This document shows, in pieces, positions 7,482 to 16,011 of a stretch of DNA of 64,000 nt. A program made the position numbers and the translations under genes. The stretch comes from an uncultured Rhizobiaceae group bacterium (lineage in GTDB: Bacteria > Pseudomonadota > Alphaproteobacteria > Rhizobiales > Rhizobiaceae): contig CANMVS010000004.1 of the NCBI GenBank assembly GCA_947501445.1, forward strand, positions 248,001 through 312,000, given 5' to 3'. Each line of letters starts with the position of its first letter. The first letter of the stretch is position 1. Under the pieces are notes generated by a model. It did not search any database. It was not told where the DNA came from and worked only from the letters and a program-made list of their open reading frames with translations.

Positions 7482-8240
7482 ATGTTACCGTCTGAACGCC
7501 ATGCAATCATTCTGAATGAAGTGTCACGTCAGCCTGCCGTTTCCATTCGTACTTTGACGGTTTTGATGGGCGTATCGCGCGAAACTGTGCGCAAGGACAT
7601 TGAAACGCTGGCGCATCAAAACAAGCTGCAGCAGGTGCGCGGCGGGGCAACCGGAATTCTCACCCAGGAACCGTCGATTGAAGACAGGTCGCAAACCAAT
7701 GCGGCTGGAAAGGCCCGTATCGCGGAATTTGTCGTGCGGCAGATCCCGGACGGCGCGTCTATCATGATCGATTGTGGATCGACGACTTTGGCTGTGGCAA
7801 AGCGCCTGGCTGAAACGCGCAACGGTCTGATTATCTACACAAATGACTTGAAAATTGCTGAAACCATAGCGCCTGCAACCCGTGAACTGACATTGTTTGG
7901 CGGGCGCGTCGTTGTTTCGGAAATGGCAACACACGGGATGGAGACAATCGAGAACCTGACGCGGTATCGGGCCGAATACGGCCTGATCGGGGTTGGCGGG
8001 TTGAGTGAGCGGGCTCTATTTACCGATTTCACCCGCGAAGGTGCCAATTTGCGCCATCAGATGATGCTGCACACAGAATTGCCCTTTGTTCTGGCAGATC
8101 GCAGCAAGTTCGGGGTGATCGGGCAGGTTGTCATGAAACCGTTGCCGCTGGCGGCCACCATTGTGGTGGATGAAGCACTTCCTCAGCAGATCGCCAATGC
8201 CACAGATCTGGCTCCGCACAGGGTTTGCATTGCCAATTAA
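7482..8240 (+). CDS. DeoR/GlpR-family transcriptional regulator
   Basis: A 252-residue repressor-type protein. Residues 1-57 carry the DeoR winged helix (SIRTLTVLMGVSRETVRKDIETLAHQNKLQQVRGGA). The rest is the NagB/RpiA-like sensor domain with DCGSTTLAVAKRL and the GVGG...FTDF motif; such domains usually bind sugar phosphates or related metabolites. The ATG at 7482 is preferred over 7464 because AAGGAA stands seven bases upstream. It lies between a PMH-like hydrolase (96 bp upstream) and an FAD/GcvT enzyme (82 bp downstream), all on the same strand, with matching GCCAA-type sites in both gaps. It is probably the local regulator of this catabolic group; the ligand is unknown. Confidence 0.9.
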   Translation: MLPSERHAIILNEVSRQPAVSIRTLTVLMGVSRETVRKDIETLAHQNKLQQVRGGATGILTQEPSIEDRSQTNAAGKARIAEFVVRQIPDGASIMIDCGSTTLAVAKRLAETRNGLIIYTNDLKIAETIAPATRELTLFGGRVVVSEMATHGMETIENLTRYRAEYGLIGVGGLSERALFTDFTREGANLRHQMMLHTELPFVLADRSKFGVIGQVVMKPLPLAATIVVDEALPQQIANATDLAPHRVCIAN

Positions 8241-8285
8241 GCCAAATTTAGAAATAAATTGCCAAGTTTTGCCAAATATGCCATG
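8230..8285. promoter_or_regulatory. Phased GCCAA repeats before the FAD/GcvT enzyme gene
   Basis: GCCAA occurs at 8232, 8241, 8261 and 8271, spacings of 9, 20 and 10 bp, so all lie on about one helical face. The last is within TTTTGCCAAA, matching the centre of the palindrome before the DeoR gene. DeoR-family proteins often bind such phased direct repeats. Confidence 0.5.
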
Positions 8286-8322
8286 AGCAACAGGCATTGG
8301 TATTGAAATTTGGAGAACAGCA

Positions 8323-10779
8323 ATGGTCGACGAACGTGTTCCGGAAAGTGCCCAATATGTTGTCATAGGCGGAGGCATTGTCGGATGTTCCGTTGCCTAT
8401 CACCTGACCAAACTGGGCCATCGCGATGTTGTGCTGGTTGAACAGGGACAGTTGAGCTGTGGCACGACGTGGCACGCAGCCGGACTTGTGGGACAATTGC
8501 GAAGCCAGCCGGCGATGACAAATCTTATTCGCTATTCGACCCAGCTTTATAGCGAACTGGAACACGAAACCGGCCTGGCCACAGGCTGGCAACAATGCGG
8601 TTCGGTGACCGTGGCGCGCACACACGACCGGATGACCATGCTGTTACGCACTGCCGCGGCGGCCAGGGCGCAAGGGGTTGACGTCGAGGTGATCGACCCT
8701 TCACAGGCGCATGAAAAATGGCCTGCCATGCAAGCGGATGATTTGAAGGGTGGTCTGTGGATGCCGGGTGATGGCAAGGCCAATCCGACCGACCTTACCC
8801 AGTCATTGGCCAAGGGTGCACGGATGGGTGGCGCCCGTATCATCGAGGGGGTAACAGTCACAAATGTGCTGAGCAGTGATGGCCGGGTCACCGGCGTTGA
8901 AACCGATCAGGGGACAATCAAAGCGGAAATTGTGGTGAACTGCGCCGGTCAGTGGGCGCGTTCCATCGGTTTAATGTGCGGTGTGACGGTACCTCTTCAC
9001 TCCGCTGAGCACATGTATATTGTCACAGAGAAAATTGCAGGCGTAAAACCCGATCTGCCTGTCCTTCGGGATCCCGATGGGTATATTTATTTCAAGGAGG
9101 AGACCGGCGGCCTGGTCATGGGTGGTTTTGAACCGGAAGCCAAACCCTGGGGCATGGATGGCATCCCGGAAAAATTTGAATTCTCATTATTGCCGGATGA
9201 TTGGGATCAGTTTGAAATACTGATGGAAAATGCGCTGGTTCGGGTGCCCCAGTTGGCGCAGGCTGGTGTTCGCAAATTCTACAATGGACCGGAGAGTTTT
9301 ACCCCTGACAACAATTACCTGTTGGGCGAAGCACCGGAACTGAAGAATTTTTTCATCGGCGCCGGGTTCAATTCAATGGGCATAGCCAGTGCCGGCGGTG
9401 CAGGCCGGGCCCTGGCAGAATGGATTGTGGAGGGCGCACCCACCAGCGATCTTTTTGCCGTCGATATCCGCCGCTTTGCCGGGTTCAACAACAATCCCAG
9501 CTGGTTGCATGACCGGGTTAAGGAAACACTGGGTCTGCACTACGCCATGCCATGGCCCAACCGCGAACTTGAATCGGCGCGTCCATTTCGTCGATCCGCC
9601 CTATACGACCGGCTTACGGCAAGGAACGCCGTCTTCGGGTCCAAAATGGGGTGGGAACGGGCCAACTGGTTTGCTGTGGACGGTCAGGCGCGCAAAACCG
9701 AATATAGTTTTGACCGGCAGAACTGGCATGATGCGGTGGCCCTGGAGCACAAGGCGGTGCGGGAAAATGTTGCCCTGTTCGATCAGAGCTCATTTGCAAA
9801 ATTGCTGGTCCAGGGACGCGATGCCTGTCGGGAACTGAACCGCATATGCGCTGCCAATGTCGATGTTCCCGTTGGCACCACGGTTTACACCGGCCTTTTG
9901 AACAAACGTGGCGGCTATGAAAGTGACCTGACGGCGCTGCGGCTGAAGGAACAGGAATATCTGTTGATCACCGGTTCGGCGCAGGCGGTGCATGATGCCG
10001 ATTGGATACGGAAAATCGTCAGCGAAGACAGCCACGTTTTTTTGACGGACGTGACGTCATCATGGTCGGTTCTTGCGCTTATGGGGCCGCGTTCGCGGCA
10101 GGTACTGCAAAAGCTGACCAAAGCTGACCTTTCGAATGCCGCATTCCCATTTGCCCACGTGCAGGAGATCGATTTGGGCTATGCGACTGTCTATGCAAAC
10201 CGCATGACCTATGTGGGCGAATTGGGTTGGGAATTGCTGGTACCGGTTGAGTTTACGGTGGGTGTCTATGAGGATTTGATGCATGCCGGTGCCGCCTTTG
10301 CAATCCGCGATGCCGGGTATTACGCGCTGGAAGGGTTGCGGGTCGAAAAAGGTTTCCGTGCCTGGGGCCGGGAGCTGACGCCTGATATAACGCCAATGCA
10401 GGCCGGGCTGAGCTTTGCCGTCGATTGGGAAAAGGCGTGCGGCTTCATTGGCAAGGAGGCTCTGCTGGCAGCCAGAAGCAACCCTGACCACATGAATACG
10501 CGTATTATCCAGCTTGTTCTGGACAGCAGCGCACCACAGCTTTGGGGCGGTGAGGCGGTGCTGCGTGATGGGATTGAAGTGGGTGAAGTGCGCTCTGCCG
10601 CCTATGGCCACACACTCGGTGCTGCGGTTGCACTCTGTCGGATCGATGCAAAAGAAAATATTGTGGCCAACGGGCTGAAAACAGCCGTGTTCGAAATTGA
10701 TCTTGCTGGTAAGCGCTATCGCGCAGATGCCTATTTACGCTCTCCCTATGATCCCCGGGCAGAGCGTCCAAAGGCATAG
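8323..10779 (+). CDS. Sarcosine/dimethylglycine dehydrogenase-like FAD enzyme with GcvT domain
   Basis: An 818-residue two-part enzyme. Residues 12-380 are a D-amino-acid-oxidase-type FAD domain (GGGIVG at 16-21, Glu40 for ribose). CGTTWHAAG carries His51, at the position that binds FAD covalently in sarcosine and dimethylglycine dehydrogenases. A short FAO-middle region follows, then an aminomethyltransferase (GcvT) domain from about 430 to the C-terminus that should pass the oxidised methyl group to tetrahydrofolate. The likely reaction is oxidative N-demethylation of a methylated glycine. A TGGAGA site precedes the ATG. It lies in a group with a DeoR regulator, a PMH-like hydrolase and, further on, a BCCT transporter. 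The exact substrate cannot be read from sequence. Confidence 0.88.
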   Translation: MVDERVPESAQYVVIGGGIVGCSVAYHLTKLGHRDVVLVEQGQLSCGTTWHAAGLVGQLRSQPAMTNLIRYSTQLYSELEHETGLATGWQQCGSVTVARTHDRMTMLLRTAAAARAQGVDVEVIDPSQAHEKWPAMQADDLKGGLWMPGDGKANPTDLTQSLAKGARMGGARIIEGVTVTNVLSSDGRVTGVETDQGTIKAEIVVNCAGQWARSIGLMCGVTVPLHSAEHMYIVTEKIAGVKPDLPVLRDPDGYIYFKEETGGLVMGGFEPEAKPWGMDGIPEKFEFSLLPDDWDQFEILMENALVRVPQLAQAGVRKFYNGPESFTPDNNYLLGEAPELKNFFIGAGFNSMGIASAGGAGRALAEWIVEGAPTSDLFAVDIRRFAGFNNNPSWLHDRVKETLGLHYAMPWPNRELESARPFRRSALYDRLTARNAVFGSKMGWERANWFAVDGQARKTEYSFDRQNWHDAVALEHKAVRENVALFDQSSFAKLLVQGRDACRELNRICAANVDVPVGTTVYTGLLNKRGGYESDLTALRLKEQEYLLITGSAQAVHDADWIRKIVSEDSHVFLTDVTSSWSVLALMGPRSRQVLQKLTKADLSNAAFPFAHVQEIDLGYATVYANRMTYVGELGWELLVPVEFTVGVYEDLMHAGAAFAIRDAGYYALEGLRVEKGFRAWGRELTPDITPMQAGLSFAVDWEKACGFIGKEALLAARSNPDHMNTRIIQLVLDSSAPQLWGGEAVLRDGIEVGEVRSAAYGHTLGAAVALCRIDAKENIVANGLKTAVFEIDLAGKRYRADAYLRSPYDPRAERPKA

Positions 10780-10796
10780 TGCGGATCCGGGTTGTT

Positions 10797-10816
10797 CAGA
10801 GCAATTCAGGTTTTCA
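10797..10816 (-). repeat. Edge fragment of the dispersed element
   Basis: CAGAGCAATTCAGGTTTT matches one end of the ~100-bp dispersed element, but the rest is missing. A short tandem word, CTGTGACATGAAA-like, appears twice just downstream (about 10843 and 10858) before the AraC-family gene. Confidence 0.5.
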
Positions 10817-10922
10817 ATTCAGCAAGATTTGTGAAACCAGCCTGTGACATGAAATCCTGTGACATGAAAGCAGTGGTGGAAAGCCACTGTCTGGATACAC
10901 TGAGCAAAACCGGGATCATACC

Positions 10923-11762
10923 ATGCCAACCCAATATGAACGGCGCATTCTTCGCGTATTGCAATATATCGATGACAATCCGGCGGCGGATCTGTCACTC
11001 GATGCGCTTGCAGATATCGCGGCCATGTCGCGGTTTCACTGGCATCGTGTATTCCAGGCGATGACCGGTGAAACATGCGCCCAGACGGTTCGACGTATAC
11101 GCATGTTGAAAGCTGCCAGATGGCTGGCCTTTGAAAACGGCGCAATTGCGCAGGTTGCAGAACGTGTCGGATACCCCAACGTACAGAGCTTTACCCGCGT
11201 TTTTGGCGAATACTACAAGGTACCGCCGGCTGAGTTTCGACAAGGCGATTGGGAGCACCAAATCCCGACACCAGCAGCAAAAGGAAAATTCAAAATGTTT
11301 CCGGTTGAAATCAAACAGGTCCCGTCGCTTCGCCTTGCCGCCTTGCTGCATCAGGGTGCCTATACGCTGGTAGGCCCCTGTTTTCAAAAGCTTTTCCAAT
11401 CGGCAGCGACGACCAATCTGTTGCCCCATGTCCAGGGTGTGGCAAGTGTCTATTATGACGATCCGCACAGCGTGCCAGATGCTGACCTGCGCTGTCACGC
11501 CGGTCTGGTTGTTCCGCAAAATACCAAATTGCCTGGCGATTTGGAGGATGTTTTGATGGCCGGTGGCACCTATGCCATCCTGCACTACAAGGGTGCTTAC
11601 CCGGCATTGGTCGCTGCCTATGATTTCCTGTATGGAAGCTGGCTGCCCGGTTCGGGCAGAGAGCCGAGGCACGCACCCTGTTATGAACGCTATCTCAACA
11701 GTCCTGCAGATACACCAGCATCGGACCTGCTGACAGATATCTACCTGCCACTTGCGGACTGA
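10923..11762 (+). CDS. AraC-family regulator with GyrI-like effector domain
   Basis: A 279-residue protein. Residues 1-105 hold the double AraC/XylS helix-turn-helix (SLDALADIAAMSRFHWHRVF, then IAQVAERVGYPNVQSFTRVF). From about residue 118 a GyrI/SbmC-like small-molecule-binding domain follows (VPSLRLAALLHQGAY, then AGGTYAILHYKGAY). This is the architecture of Rob/SbmC-type multidrug or gyrase-inhibitor responsive regulators. It begins 143 bp after the FAD/GcvT gene and reads toward the convergent LysR gene, so it may be transcribed alone. No operator was identified. Ligand and targets are unknown. Confidence 0.9.
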   Translation: MPTQYERRILRVLQYIDDNPAADLSLDALADIAAMSRFHWHRVFQAMTGETCAQTVRRIRMLKAARWLAFENGAIAQVAERVGYPNVQSFTRVFGEYYKVPPAEFRQGDWEHQIPTPAAKGKFKMFPVEIKQVPSLRLAALLHQGAYTLVGPCFQKLFQSAATTNLLPHVQGVASVYYDDPHSVPDADLRCHAGLVVPQNTKLPGDLEDVLMAGGTYAILHYKGAYPALVAAYDFLYGSWLPGSGREPRHAPCYERYLNSPADTPASDLLTDIYLPLAD

Positions 11763-11787
11763 AATACGCAACAGCCGCCATGCGCCA

Positions 11788-12732
11788 TTACATTGACTTG
11801 CCGTACATGGACTTGCCGTGTGCGGCCTTGAGGCAATTGACAAATTCCTTGGTTTTTCGATCCGGCTCGGGTTGCCTGCTGGTGATTGCTGCAAAGGTGC
11901 TGATGTAGCGGGTCCTTTGCGGCGCGATGGCTTTAACCTTTCCCTTTGACAGAAATGTTTCGGCAACATGATCTGCAAGGAAACCCAGATAGCAGCCCGA
12001 TTGGATAAGCAGCGACAGAGCCTCTTCTTCCTGAACACGCGCCGCACGGTGGAGGCCGAGGCTCTGGCCGGCCTTCATATTGGGTGAGTTGAAGCCAAAG
12101 CCGGCGTATTTGTACTCGGACAGATCGAATTGTGGGGATTCCATGTCTGCATCCGCGTCGAACAGCACGTGACCATCACCGCAGTAGAGTGTCATATGCT
12201 CATCATACAGCACATGATAATTCAAGGATGAAGACTGCCGGTGGACCGGAACGATACCGACCTCCATGGTGCCGTCGATCACCCGCGCTTCAATCACATT
12301 TGGCGGCTCAATGGCAATTTCCAGGGAAACTTTGGGTGCTGATTTATCATAGGCGCTGATGGCACTGTGTATGTGGGCGTGGGGGTTGGTGGTTGACTGA
12401 TCAAACAGCCCGAGACGCAGGGTACCAGCGAGATTTTCCTGAATATTGTCAACTTCCGACTGAAAGCTGTCGATTGAGCTCAACAGACGGTGCGACAGTG
12501 CCAGTACCTGTTCGCCCTCCGCAGTCAATGAAAAGCCCGATGGCCCCCGGTTGCACAGTTTGAGGCCCATGCGCACTTCCAGATCAGCAATATGTTTGGA
12601 AATTGTGGATCGTCCGATGTTCAGCTCAAGCTCGGATGCGGCAAAACCACCACATTCGGTGACAGCAACAAAAATTCGAACCAGACGTATATCAACGTCG
12701 CCAAGGCTCTTGAGTAAGGCTCGCTTTACCAC
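11788..12732 (-). CDS. LysR-family transcriptional regulator, divergent from BCCT transporter
   Basis: A 314-residue LysR protein. The winged helix occupies about residues 12-72 (VRIFVAVTECGGFAASELEL, then GRSTISKHIADLEVRMG). The substrate-binding domain follows, with a DQSTTNPHAHIHSAI segment near its start. It is transcribed divergently from the BCCT transporter gene, with a GGTT-N11-AACC inverted repeat between them, the classic LysR arrangement, so control of the transporter is likely. The C-terminus ends GKSMYGKSM, encoded by an in-frame 15-bp tandem duplication whose second copy turns TAC into the TAA stop. The inducer is probably the transported compound or a product, by analogy only. 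Confidence 0.9.
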   Translation of the reverse strand: MVKRALLKSLGDVDIRLVRIFVAVTECGGFAASELELNIGRSTISKHIADLEVRMGLKLCNRGPSGFSLTAEGEQVLALSHRLLSSIDSFQSEVDNIQENLAGTLRLGLFDQSTTNPHAHIHSAISAYDKSAPKVSLEIAIEPPNVIEARVIDGTMEVGIVPVHRQSSSLNYHVLYDEHMTLYCGDGHVLFDADADMESPQFDLSEYKYAGFGFNSPNMKAGQSLGLHRAARVQEEEALSLLIQSGCYLGFLADHVAETFLSKGKVKAIAPQRTRYISTFAAITSRQPEPDRKTKEFVNCLKAAHGKSMYGKSM

Positions 12733-12767
12733 AGAAAGTTTCCTCCCAATGATACCATATGCCTAAA

Positions 12768-12786
12768 GGTTCGTAGTTATCAAACC
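12768..12786. promoter_or_regulatory. Putative LysR box (T-N11-A type)
   Basis: GGTT-N11-AACC lies 36 bp upstream of the lysR start, within the 214-bp divergent region shared with the BCCT gene. It fits the T-N11-A interrupted dyad typical of LysR regulators. It is a single short site, so a chance match remains possible. Confidence 0.4.
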
Positions 12787-12946
12787 AAATCCATTCTGCA
12801 ATGGTGCAAGTGGGGAAGAAAAACCAAGAGTTCAAGGCCTCAAAATGTTGTGGTCTGACGACAGGAGCGCCCTGGAACAATCAAACTGCCCGGGTGCGCG
12901 AAAATAACAGCGTCGCCCGTGCAGCATAAAATGAATGGAACACATA

Positions 12947-14620
12947 ATGGCGATAGAGCCTCCTCTTTCTGATCTGCCGATCAAAACCGCCGATCGTGGT
13001 TTTTATCGCGGATTTAGCGTTGATGTGACGGTTGCAAGTAAAATTATCATCGGCTCACTGGTTGTATGGGCAATTTTCTGGCCAATACAGTCAGGTCGGG
13101 TTCTCAATGGTTTGAACGGATATATCCTGCAGAATTTTGCAAGCTGGTATGTATGGGTCGTAACCATGTTCGTCCTCGTGTGCATTGGTCTCGCGATGTG
13201 GCCGGCTGCAGGGCGGCTTAATCTTGGGCAGGACGGTGAAGGGCCGGAGTTTTCCAATTTCTCCTGGTTTTCAATGATGTTTGGTGCCGGTATTGGCGTC
13301 GGCATGCTGACATGGGCCGTGGCTGAGCCAGTCACCCATTTTGGTACAAACCCCGAAGTCATCCAGGGGCTGACCACCGGTGGTGCCGCGGATAATGTCC
13401 GCATGGCCTACAAATGGTCATTTCTTCACTGGGGGCTTGGTGCCTGGGCATGTTATGCGATTGCCGGGCTGGCTCTTGCATTTTTCAGCTACCGGCGCGG
13501 ATTACCCTTGACGATCCGCTCGTCACTGACACCGCTATTTGGCAAATCCCTGTCTGGGCGCCTTGGGCATGTCATTGATATTGTTGCTGTTGTTGCAACC
13601 ATACTGGGCGTTGCGCAGACACTGGGCTTTGGCGTGGAGCAATTTGTTGCAGGTCTGACGCGTATTGGCATCGGTGGATTAACCAATGCCGAGGGGGCGA
13701 CAACCACATTTGGCATCATCGTCGCCATTGTTGTCATTATGGGTGCTTCAACACTGTCGGCGCTTTCCGGCGTCGGCAAGGGTATCAAATGGCTCTCAAA
13801 CATCAATATGGTGCTCAGTATCGTATTATTGTCCTTTTTCATTCTGTTTGGCGCGACTTTCTTCGGTGCCAAGGCAATGATCCTTGGGCTTTGGGACTAT
13901 CTGATTGCCATGCCGGATATGAGTTTCCGTATCTGGTCATCGGATGGTGACCCCGAAAGTGTGGTGTCAAAACTGGCTGCCTGGCAGGGCGGTTGGTCAG
14001 TCTTCTACTGGGCATGGTGGATTGCATTTGCACCATTCGTCGGCCTTTTCCTGGCACGTATTTCACGCGGTCGCAGCATTCGGGAATTTGTTCTGGGTGC
14101 GATGATCGTGCCAGCGCTGATGTGCTTTGTCTGGTTTACCTGGGCCGGTGGCACTGCCATTGATCTGGAATTGAACGGTGGTGCGAACGGGTTGATCTAT
14201 GATGCACCCAATGGAGACAAGATCTTCGCAATGACCACCTTCATGCTGACACCAATCAGTGAGTTGTTGAGCTGGATGATGGCATTTTTGATCGTGGTTT
14301 TGCTGATGACGTTTCTTGTGACGTCGGCGGATTCGGCCGTGTTGATTGTCAATACGATCAATGCTGCCGGTGATGAAGGACCAAAGGCACGTCCGCATAT
14401 CCTGTTTTGGGGCACAGCACTTGGTGCTGTGGTTGCCGGTTTGCTGATCAGCGGTGGCACATCCGCCATACAGACTGCGATGGTGATTGGTGCCTTGCCA
14501 TTTTCCATCGTGATGGTTTTGATGTGCGTGGCCCTCGTCAAAGCCATTTGGAATGATGGGCGGAGAGCCGCCGCCGGTGTTCCAACACTGGCACCAACCA
14601 CCATACCGGCTGCTGAATAG
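12947..14620 (+). CDS. BCCT-family transporter (betaine/choline/carnitine type)
   Basis: A 557-residue, roughly 12-helix inner-membrane carrier. Family hallmarks are GAGIGVGMLTWAVAEPVTHF near residue 120 and the signature WAWWIAFAPFVGLFLARISRGR near residue 355, which includes the aromatic box of BCCT transporters. Substrates are quaternary or methylated ammonium compounds such as glycine betaine, choline, carnitine or DMSP, moved with Na+ or H+. The short N-terminus and lack of a long C-terminal osmosensor tail argue for a catabolic rather than purely osmotic role. The ATG at 12947 (GGAA seven bases upstream) is preferred over 12935. It is divergent from a LysR gene and followed by a strong terminator. 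Confidence 0.93.
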   Translation: MAIEPPLSDLPIKTADRGFYRGFSVDVTVASKIIIGSLVVWAIFWPIQSGRVLNGLNGYILQNFASWYVWVVTMFVLVCIGLAMWPAAGRLNLGQDGEGPEFSNFSWFSMMFGAGIGVGMLTWAVAEPVTHFGTNPEVIQGLTTGGAADNVRMAYKWSFLHWGLGAWACYAIAGLALAFFSYRRGLPLTIRSSLTPLFGKSLSGRLGHVIDIVAVVATILGVAQTLGFGVEQFVAGLTRIGIGGLTNAEGATTTFGIIVAIVVIMGASTLSALSGVGKGIKWLSNINMVLSIVLLSFFILFGATFFGAKAMILGLWDYLIAMPDMSFRIWSSDGDPESVVSKLAAWQGGWSVFYWAWWIAFAPFVGLFLARISRGRSIREFVLGAMIVPALMCFVWFTWAGGTAIDLELNGGANGLIYDAPNGDKIFAMTTFMLTPISELLSWMMAFLIVVLLMTFLVTSADSAVLIVNTINAAGDEGPKARPHILFWGTALGAVVAGLLISGGTSAIQTAMVIGALPFSIVMVLMCVALVKAIWNDGRRAAAGVPTLAPTTIPAAE

Positions 14621-14636
14621 CTCCAATCATACCAAT

Positions 14637-14677
14637 GCAAAAGGCCCTGACGGATCCGTCGGGGCCTTTTGCTTTTG
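14637..14677 (+). terminator. Rho-independent terminator after the BCCT gene
   Basis: Two 18-bp arms (14637-14654 and 14655-14672), paired except for one G-T wobble, run GCAAAAGGCC...GGCCTTTTGC and are followed by TTTT. It lies 17 bp after the stop codon. Confidence 0.9.
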
Positions 14678-14741
14678 CAGGGCCTCCTCGGTCGGTCCGC
14701 TGGCCCAAAGCCTTTGCACTACGGCAAAATTTTCCCGCAAC

Positions 14742-14932
14742 GCTTGCCAAATCGAATGAAAGAGTTACATGCGTGAAAACGCTCTAACGCGCCTTGATGT
14801 AAAATTGCCAGGTGCTTGATGGCACGGCCGCCGCTATATTGATGAATTTATTGCCTTTAGCCCTTTTCCTGCCGCAGGAAGATTGAAAATACCCATAAAG
14901 GAATGGACTGTTTATGACCGATGCCACGCCCC
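14742..14932 (+). repeat. Left copy of yghU upstream region and first codons (direct repeat)
   Basis: This 191-bp stretch is about 90% identical by eye to 24902-25092, covering the yghU leader, its ATG (here 14914) and six codons (MTDATP). After CCC the homology ends and the frame stops at TGA 14954-14956. It is a fragment of a yghU-like gene, directly repeated with the intact gene 10.2 kb away, and marks the left border of the accessory segment. Confidence 0.85.
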
Positions 14933-15015
14933 TGCGGCGCTGTACCAGGAACAGTTGACGTCAGACGCCCCCATCGAAATCGAGATGACGGTTCAGGTAT
15001 CCTGACCGCCTGATC
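14933..15015 (+). other. Gap with a possible orphan gene end
   Basis: Between the yghU fragment and the ABC ATPase stop, one frame reads AALYQEQLTSDAPIEIEMTV and then ends in a stop at about 15003. Its composition is protein-like, so it may be the tail of a gene whose front was lost when the segment was assembled. The family cannot be recognised. Confidence 0.25.
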
Positions 15016-16011
15016 TTAGCTGAAAAGTTCCTTCCAGCGGTGGCAAGCCACATTATGTTCAGTTCCGGCACTCTCAAGGACCGGTTCTTCAATTCGGCAA
15101 CGCTCTATGGCAACCGGACACCGGGTTTGAAATTTGCACCCTGGCGGTGGGTTGGTGGGCGTGGGGATTTCACCTTCGAGTTTTTGCGCTTTGCCGCGAT
15201 CATCAGGATCAAGTGATGGTATCGCCGACAGCAGCGCTTTTGTGTAGGGATGGCGAGGTCCGGAAAACAAGGTACGCGTTGGCGCGGTTTCCACGAGGCG
15301 GCCCAGATACATCACGGCAACATGATCGCAAACATGGGCGACGACGCTGAGATCGTGACTGATGAACAGGAACGTCAGCCCCATGTCCTCCTGAATGGCC
15401 TTAAGAAGATTGAGCACATCCGCCTGGATTGACACATCCAGTGCAGCAACGCTTTCATCCGCAACAATGAATTTTGGCCCGGACACCAGGGCGCGCGCGA
15501 TTGAGATACGCTGGCGTTGTCCACCGGAAAACGCATGTGGGAACCGCCGCAAGTGTTCGACGTTCAACCGGCATTTCACCGCAATTTCGCGCACGCGCTC
15601 GTCAGTTTCCGCGCGCGATTTGGTCAGACCCATGACTTCCAAAGGTTCTGCAATAATGTCGCGCACCGTCATCCGTGGGCTAAGGGCTGCGTAGGGGTCC
15701 TGAAAGATCAGCTGCGCCCGTTTGCGGTAATCCTTCAACTCTTTTTTACCCAGGTTCTTCAGTGAGTATGCGACCTCCCCATCGTCAAACAACACATCGC
15801 CTTGGCTGATGGGGGCGGCGCGCAGCATGGCGCGTCCAAGGGTGGTTTTTCCAGATCCAGACTCGCCCACAAGACCAAAGAAACTGCCCGGTGCAATCTC
15901 CAGGCTGACATTTTCAACTGCGCGTACAAAGGGGATAGGGCCGATCAAGCCGCCACGCAATCGATAGTGGACAGAAAGATTCTGTGCCGCGATCAGGGGT
16001 TTCCGGCTCAT
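15016..16011 (-). CDS. ABC transporter ATP-binding protein, OppF/DppF-type
   Basis: A 331-residue ATPase of the oligopeptide/nickel/opine importer class. Motifs are Walker A GESGSGKTT, signature FSGGQRQR, and Walker B FIVADESVAALD, where Ser replaces the usual Pro after DE. The C-terminal oligo_HPY-type Cys-rich region CKFQTRCPVAIERC may hold an iron-sulfur cluster as in related systems. It is the last gene of a five-gene minus-strand operon and overlaps the OppD-like gene by 4 bp. It pairs with that ATPase as a heterodimer at the cytoplasmic face of the permeases. Whether the substrate is a peptide or a saccharide is unresolved. Confidence 0.92.
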   Translation of the reverse strand: MSRKPLIAAQNLSVHYRLRGGLIGPIPFVRAVENVSLEIAPGSFFGLVGESGSGKTTLGRAMLRAAPISQGDVLFDDGEVAYSLKNLGKKELKDYRKRAQLIFQDPYAALSPRMTVRDIIAEPLEVMGLTKSRAETDERVREIAVKCRLNVEHLRRFPHAFSGGQRQRISIARALVSGPKFIVADESVAALDVSIQADVLNLLKAIQEDMGLTFLFISHDLSVVAHVCDHVAVMYLGRLVETAPTRTLFSGPRHPYTKALLSAIPSLDPDDRGKAQKLEGEIPTPTNPPPGCKFQTRCPVAIERCRIEEPVLESAGTEHNVACHRWKELFS

